From NCBI RefSeq assembly GCF_902364025.1, contig NZ_CABJCG010000023.1:32406-96405 (forward strand): DNA of 64,000 nt. The letters are read 5' to 3'. This stretch comes from Enterocloster lavalensis. GTDB lineage: Bacteria > Bacillota > Clostridia > Lachnospirales > Lachnospiraceae. The translations under genes and the position numbers were made by a program. The notes under the pieces are model-generated. The model had not been told where the DNA came from. It saw nothing but the letters and a program-made list of their open reading frames with translations, and made no database searches. Positions 59,792 through 64,000 of the stretch are shown here, in pieces (the first letter of the stretch is position 1; each line of letters starts with the position of its first letter).

Positions 59792-61012
59792 ATGAGACGA
59801 GATTCCTACTGGAAACAGTCGACGGCATGCGTTCTCGCCCTGATGCTTCTGCTGGTGAGCGGCGGCCGGGCTGAGAGCTTTGCCATGGGCGGTTCCTACA
59901 AGGCTCAGGCCCAGACCCTCTACTCCCCCGGCAAGGTGATCGTCGTCGACGACGAGCCGGCGGGCGGCGGCAGTGCGGGCGGCTCCGGGGAAGCCCAGAT
60001 TACCAGCGTCGGCGGAGACGGCGGACAGGCGCAGCAGGCGGGAGACGCAGGCCAGACCCAGCAGGCGGCCGGACAGACCGGGGACAGCACCCAGGCGGCC
60101 GGACAGGCCGGGGATACCCAGGCGGCCGCGCAGCCGGCTCCCGTAGTCGCGGCAATCGGCTCTGTGCAGACGACGGTGACTGATTCCTCAACCTGGTTCG
60201 GACCGGGCCGTTTGACCATGTATGCCAATAACGCCTCCACAGCCCAGCTGCTTTCGGTGATCATCGAGAACGGGGAAGGCGGGCTGATCGTGGTGGACGG
60301 CGGCTGGACCGAGAACGCGGATTATCTGTTAAATCAGATCAAGGAGAAAGGCGGCCATGTGATGGCCTGGCTGGTCACCCATCCTCACAGCGACCATGCG
60401 GGAGCGCTTGCCGAGATTCTGAGCAAGCACAGCGGAGAGATTACCATCGACGGTATCTATTACTCCTTCCTGGAGGACAGCTGGTACCAGGAGAAGGATT
60501 CCAACGCGGCGGGAATGGTGCAGCACCTTAAGAGCATTTTCGCCCAGATGCCCCAGGAGAAGCTACACGGAAACATCGTTTCCGGCCAGGTCATCGAGGC
60601 GGGTCCGGCCCGGATCCAGGTGCTCAATCCGGCCTACAAGACCAGCAGTGATTTCGTAAATAACAGCAGCGTGGCCTACATGGTGTCGCTCAACGGGACC
60701 AACGTGGTGTTCCTGGGCGATCTGGCGCTGGCAGGAGGCGACCGGCTGATGTCCGAGGTCGACCTGCGCGCCCTGGACTGCGATATCGTTCAGATGGCCC
60801 ATCACGGCCAGAACGGCGTGGACTATGCGGTTTACAAGGCGCTTAAGCCCAGGGCCAGCCTGTGGCCCACTCCACAGTGGCTGTGGGACAACGACGGCGG
60901 CTCCGGCTACGGAACCGGCAACTGGAAGACCCAGGAGACAAAGAACTGGCTGGTCCGCCTGGGCGTACAGGAAACCTACTGCATCAAGGACGGAAATCAG
61001 GTAATCGAATAA
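59792..61012 (+). CDS. Secreted metallo-beta-lactamase-fold hydrolase (ComEC-like)
   Basis: 406 residues: signal peptide (1-30), a Gly/Gln/Ala-rich linker (about 50-130, imperfect repeats), then an MBL domain with WLVTHPHSDHAGALAEIL near 195 (HxHxDH), VVFLGDLALAGG near 310 and MAHHGQNG near 330. It resembles the ComEC C-terminal hydrolase. Likely a secreted enzyme acting on nucleic acid or a small ester. ATG 59792 follows AGAAGGA. A strong terminator follows. Confidence 0.83.
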   Translation: MRRDSYWKQSTACVLALMLLLVSGGRAESFAMGGSYKAQAQTLYSPGKVIVVDDEPAGGGSAGGSGEAQITSVGGDGGQAQQAGDAGQTQQAAGQTGDSTQAAGQAGDTQAAAQPAPVVAAIGSVQTTVTDSSTWFGPGRLTMYANNASTAQLLSVIIENGEGGLIVVDGGWTENADYLLNQIKEKGGHVMAWLVTHPHSDHAGALAEILSKHSGEITIDGIYYSFLEDSWYQEKDSNAAGMVQHLKSIFAQMPQEKLHGNIVSGQVIEAGPARIQVLNPAYKTSSDFVNNSSVAYMVSLNGTNVVFLGDLALAGGDRLMSEVDLRALDCDIVQMAHHGQNGVDYAVYKALKPRASLWPTPQWLWDNDGGSGYGTGNWKTQETKNWLVRLGVQETYCIKDGNQVIE

Positions 61013-61036
61013 CGTGCGGCTGGCATTTCACAGCTG

Positions 61037-61077
61037 AAAAAACGGCGTCTGAGAAAGCTCTCAGGACGCCGTTTTTT
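61037..61077 (+). terminator. Intrinsic terminator after the MBL-fold gene
   Basis: AAAAAACGGCGTCTGAGA (61037-61054) pairs with TCTCAGGACGCCGTTTTTT (61059-61077) with one bulged base. The A and T runs make it able to work on both strands. Confidence 0.93.
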
Positions 61078-61115
61078 GTTTGAATGCAATGGGCCGCTGC
61101 ATGTTTTGCGGCCCA

Positions 61116-62096
61116 TTAATCCCGGCAGGGAAGCCCGCTGTGGTAGGAATAGTTTCCGATCTCGTTCAGGAGACGGCCCAGGGAAACCGGGTCCACGCTG
61201 GGGGTGCCGTCCACCAGGGAATTGATCATGTAGTAGATGGTGTCCAGCTTGGACAGGGACTGTTTGAACAGATCCGGGAATGAGGCCTGGGAGGCGATCT
61301 GTTTATTCCAGGGATTACACCAGGTCTCGTGGTGCAGATTCAGGCTCCAGGCCGGGTCCGCCACCGTGTCCGTGACCAGCTTGTTGGAGGCTACGGGATT
61401 CTTGAGGAAGATGTTTTCCACAAACTCGATCTTGTTCTTTTTCTTCCCGTAGGGGTCCGCCAGCGTGCGGCAGCCGAAACGGATGGCCAGAATGGAGCGG
61501 TGGATCATCCGCGCGGTGACCTGGTAGTTGTTACGGTAGCTCAGCGGGTAGTAGGTCTCGTTGATACATTTTGAGAGAAAGCGGGAGATAAACTGGATCT
61601 CCATGCCGTTTAAACAGATGGTTGCCGCCTGGTTGAACTGGGACGGCTTTTTCTTTTTGTATTTGCGCAGCAGCAGGGCGTCGATGTCGTTCTCCAGCTG
61701 GGCGTGAAGCCCGTGGTAGTAGCCGCCCGGATGGTCCACGTCGTACTCGATTCGGCCGTAAACGTAGGGGTGGCAGATGGAATCGCCCACATAGTGGCAC
61801 AAAAACCCGCAAACATAGGCAAGTCCCTCCTCGCGCTGTTGGCGGGACTCGATGTTGGTAAGATTCTCAAAGCAGCAGCTGAAAAACTGATTGACCAGAT
61901 GCTCGTGCATGTGGGAGCCCACGTTGCGGTGGTCCCGGTGGCGCAGGACCGGGAGATTGTAGAAGAAAATATCCGGCCCCTGCAGTCCAAGCTGATACAG
62001 CCAGCGGTACTTGGCAATTATAAATTTTAAGGATGTCTGGGGCATATCGTTGTACGCTTTCATGCCCAATATATAGTGTGTGGTAAAGCCCGGCAT
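61116..62096 (-). CDS. Zinc-dependent phospholipase C-like protein
   Basis: 326 residues. The start MPGFTTHYILGMKAYND and the His-rich motifs FLCHYVGDSICHPYVYGRIE and HGLHAQLENDIDALLL (HxxxE) fit the Zn_dep_PLPC family, in which a set of His and Asp residues binds zinc. No signal peptide is seen, so it may be cytoplasmic. ATG 62096 is eight bases after GAGGT; ATG 62102 is too close to that site. Common in clostridia; substrate not known. Confidence 0.83.
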   Translation of the reverse strand: MPGFTTHYILGMKAYNDMPQTSLKFIIAKYRWLYQLGLQGPDIFFYNLPVLRHRDHRNVGSHMHEHLVNQFFSCCFENLTNIESRQQREEGLAYVCGFLCHYVGDSICHPYVYGRIEYDVDHPGGYYHGLHAQLENDIDALLLRKYKKKKPSQFNQAATICLNGMEIQFISRFLSKCINETYYPLSYRNNYQVTARMIHRSILAIRFGCRTLADPYGKKKNKIEFVENIFLKNPVASNKLVTDTVADPAWSLNLHHETWCNPWNKQIASQASFPDLFKQSLSKLDTIYYMINSLVDGTPSVDPVSLGRLLNEIGNYSYHSGLPCRD

Positions 62097-62141
62097 CGCC
62101 ATACCTCTTTTCTTTGTAAGATATGTTTTATTTTAACATAA

Positions 62142-62170
62142 TTGCATCTGAAATGCGAGGCATATACACT
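62142..62170 (+). promoter_or_regulatory. Promoter of the AGCS symporter gene
   Basis: TTGCAT (62142-62147), 17-base spacer, TACACT (62165-62170). A leader hairpin (62197-62208 with 62232-62245, 12 bp with a TT bulge) lies just before the ribosome site and could limit translation. Confidence 0.5.
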
Positions 62171-62258
62171 AGAAAATTCTGTGAACTGTCATAGTCCCGC
62201 CCGGCTGCGAATAAGACAGATAGTGAGGACGGCAGCCTTGGGCGGAAGGTGGCGGAAT

Positions 62259-63644
62259 ATGGCATTTTTAGAACAGATACATCAGATGGTATGGGGGCCG
62301 TGGACCATGGTGGCATTCCTGGGCGTGGGGCTGTTCTTCAGCCTGAAGAGCCGTTTATTCCAGCTGAGAGGTTTTTCCTACTGGTGGAAGGCGACGGTGG
62401 GAAGTCTTGGAAAAAAGGGCGGGAACGAGGAGCAGGGAAAGGGCGGAAAGAAGGGAATCAGCCAGTTCCAGTCCGTGTGCACCGCCCTGGCGGCCACGGT
62501 GGGGACGGGAAATATCGCGGGCGTGGCCACGGCCCTGACCGCGGGCGGACCAGGGGCGCTGTTCTGGATGTGGGTGTCCGCCCTGATCGGTATGATCACC
62601 GCCTACGCGGAAACCACGCTGGGAATCCGTTACCGTTACCGCGATGAGGACGGCCGTTACATGTGCGGGCCGTACGTGTATATGGAACGCGGTCTGGGCA
62701 TGAAGGGCATGGGCATCATGTACGGTGTGCTGTGCCTTCTGGCGTCCATGGGTATGGGGAGCATGGTACAGTCCAACTCCGCCGTGGGCACCATGGCCTA
62801 CAGCTGGCATATCCCTGAACTGGCAGGCGGCCTGGTGCTGACCGCCCTGATCTGGCTGGTAATCAGCGGCGGCATCAGCCGCATTGGCACGGTGGCGGAG
62901 AAGCTGATGCCTGCGGCTTCCGGCATCTATATCGTATTCTCGCTGGTGGTGATCCTCTCCTGTGCAGAGCGGCTTCCCCAGGTTTTCGGGGCGATTTTAA
63001 GCGGCGCATTTACCCCGTCGGCCGCCGCGGGCGGAGCGGCGGGTTATGGGATCAGCCGCAGCCTGCGCTACGGAATGGCCAGAGGCGTATTTTCCAACGA
63101 GGCGGGCCTTGGCACCCTGGCGGTGCTGCACGGGGAGGCCAAGGACACCACACCCCAGCAGCAGGGCATGTGGGCCATGTTTGAGGTGTTTTTTGACACG
63201 GTGATCCTCTGTACCCTGACCGCGCTGGTGATTTTGTGCATGACCGGGTCTGCGCCGGAGCGGGTTCCCTACGAGGGGGCGGCGCTGGCCTCCTGGTGTT
63301 TTGAGGGCCGTCTGGGCGCTGCGGGGGAATTTCTGGTGTCCGCGTCTATGGTGGTGTTCGCCTTTGCCACCCTGATCGCCTGGTTTTACCTGGGCAAGCA
63401 GGCCGCGGCCTACACGGCCGGCGCGCTGGGGTTCGACCGGCAAAAGAAGCAGAAATTCGTGAACAAAATTTACCCCCTGTTCTACGTGGCGGCGGTGTTT
63501 ACCGGGAGTATCGGCCGGCTGGAGGTGGTGTGGATCCTGTCCGATATCTGGAACGGCCTGATGGCGTTTCCCAACCTGACGGCTCTGTTGTTTTTGAGCG
63601 GGCAGGTGATGATGCCGGAGTGGAGAGGGGGAAGGGGGCGTTAG
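62259..63644 (+). CDS. AGCS-family sodium:alanine/glycine symporter
   Basis: 461 residues with ten or more hydrophobic segments and the family core ALAATVGTGNIAGVATALTA near 77-96, GPGALFWMWVSALIGMITAY and VFSNEAGLGTLAVLHGEAKD near 272-291. It imports alanine, glycine or a related amino acid with Na+. Start ATG 62259; the frame opens at 62142 but lacks a ribosome site there. Slightly shorter than typical AGCS proteins. Confidence 0.93.
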   Translation: MAFLEQIHQMVWGPWTMVAFLGVGLFFSLKSRLFQLRGFSYWWKATVGSLGKKGGNEEQGKGGKKGISQFQSVCTALAATVGTGNIAGVATALTAGGPGALFWMWVSALIGMITAYAETTLGIRYRYRDEDGRYMCGPYVYMERGLGMKGMGIMYGVLCLLASMGMGSMVQSNSAVGTMAYSWHIPELAGGLVLTALIWLVISGGISRIGTVAEKLMPAASGIYIVFSLVVILSCAERLPQVFGAILSGAFTPSAAAGGAAGYGISRSLRYGMARGVFSNEAGLGTLAVLHGEAKDTTPQQQGMWAMFEVFFDTVILCTLTALVILCMTGSAPERVPYEGAALASWCFEGRLGAAGEFLVSASMVVFAFATLIAWFYLGKQAAAYTAGALGFDRQKKQKFVNKIYPLFYVAAVFTGSIGRLEVVWILSDIWNGLMAFPNLTALLFLSGQVMMPEWRGGRGR

Positions 63645-63702
63645 GATTTTTGTGGGGCATTTGTATATCAACGGGGCAGCCAATACCCCGCAATACAAAA
63701 AA

Positions 63703-63733
63703 CAGGTTAGCCAACGCGGGCTAACCTGCTTTT
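63703..63733 (+). terminator. Intrinsic terminator after the AGCS gene
   Basis: CAGGTTAGCC (63703-63712) pairs with GGCTAACCTG (63719-63728), 6-base loop, then CTTTTT. Confidence 0.9.
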
Positions 63734-63763
63734 TGAAATAAAAAGTATTATTAAAAGGGAGGA

Positions 63764-63787
63764 GAGCTGATAATTGCTTATCAGCTC
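63764..63787 (+). other. Perfect hairpin in an AT-rich gene-free stretch
   Basis: GAGCTGATAA (63764-63773) pairs with TTATCAGCTC (63778-63787) across a TTGC loop, directly after AAAAGGGAGGA. The surrounding 63645-63949 holds no gene of useful length; a five-codon frame (MKKIL) begins at 63795. Base composition turns strongly A/T-rich here compared with the rest. Confidence 0.5.
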
Positions 63788-63949
63788 GAGTATTATGAAA
63801 AAAATCTTGTAAGCGTTATTTAGTTTAGTCGTTTTGTCTAACTGACTATGGTTAAAGTATATCCGGCAATCATGAATAGTTCATGTTGTTTATGTAAAGA
63901 GTTTTTAAATGATTTATGAACAGAATGTGAATAAGACGCGTTGGGGATG

Positions 63950-64000
63950 TTATCTTCCCACCGGCTTCACACTCACTGTCCAGTCGAAAATAGAACAAAG
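63950..64000 (-). CDS. Possible C-terminal end of a minus-strand gene
   Basis: On the minus strand an open frame enters from the window edge and ends at TAA 63952-63950, giving LCSIFDWTVSVKPVGR. It is only 16 residues, so identity and even reality are uncertain. Confidence 0.35.
   Translation of the reverse strand, partial: LCSIFDWTVSVKPVGR

Noticed and set aside
62101..62258. Glycine riboswitch upstream of the AGCS symporter
   Set aside because: A leader hairpin exists, but the paired aptamer sequences expected of a glycine riboswitch are not seen.

Overview
This GC-rich window reads as the chromosome of a monoderm Clostridia-type bacterium, most likely a gut Lachnospiraceae (Enterocloster/Lachnoclostridium-like). 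The evidence is strong AGGAGG ribosome sites, many GTG/TTG starts, LytS/YesM-type and AraC-type two-component proteins, an L,D-transpeptidase with clostridial hydrophobic-W and cell-wall-binding motifs, and TetR/TolC-like pairs without an outer-membrane gene set. No rRNA, tRNA, CRISPR array, transposase or prophage was seen. The assignment is inferred from protein character, not from a marker gene.

Layout. (1) 1-3.6 kb: a truncated PAS-type regulator faces a YjiH/YjiG-like membrane pair plus an M20 amidohydrolase; a textbook sigma-54 promoter and a palindrome lie between them. (2) 3.6-5.2 kb: a polysaccharide flippase. (3) 5.2-11 kb: a sensor kinase/response regulator and a tripartite tricarboxylate transporter (tctC-tctB-tctA). 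The flippase and the next glycan gene (11.1 kb) carry almost identical promoters that bracket this block. (4) 11-24.7 kb: glycan genes: ATP-grasp protein, GT2 and GT8 glycosyltransferases, a DegT aminotransferase, a second flippase, DUF2304, DUF2142, rfbC and a Wzm-type ABC permease, with a convergent L,D-transpeptidase inside. (5) 24.9-32.3 kb: a housekeeping/stress island mostly on the minus strand: DUF45 peptidase, paired half-size chromate transporters, LysR, Crp/Fnr, ACT protein, NapH-like and 2x[4Fe-4S] ferredoxins, thioredoxin, PspA and a TPM-domain protein. (6) 32.5-53.3 kb: glycan locus resumes with the Wzt ATPase, a 1298-residue multi-domain glycosyltransferase, four genes for GDP-D-glycero-alpha-D-manno-heptose, glycosyltransferases, three large membrane proteins, the CDP-deoxysugar genes rfbF-rfbG-rfbH, LicD and a GtrB-like transferase. 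(7) 53.5-64 kb: TetR plus two TolC-like proteins, a degenerate HPr-like protein, a BCCT transporter, a lipoprotein, a secreted metallo-beta-lactamase-fold hydrolase, a zinc phospholipase C-like protein and an AGCS sodium:amino-acid symporter.

Taken together, regions 2, 4 and 6 look like one large surface-glycan locus, exported by two flippases and by a Wzm/Wzt ABC exporter whose two genes are 7.9 kb apart. The predicted glycan uses a GDP-activated heptose and a CDP-linked 6-deoxy or 3,6-dideoxy sugar and may carry a LicD-added phospho-substituent. The most unusual non-coding signal is a ~150-nt multi-hairpin element at 46565-46715, closed by a 17-bp outer stem, between two membrane-protein genes.
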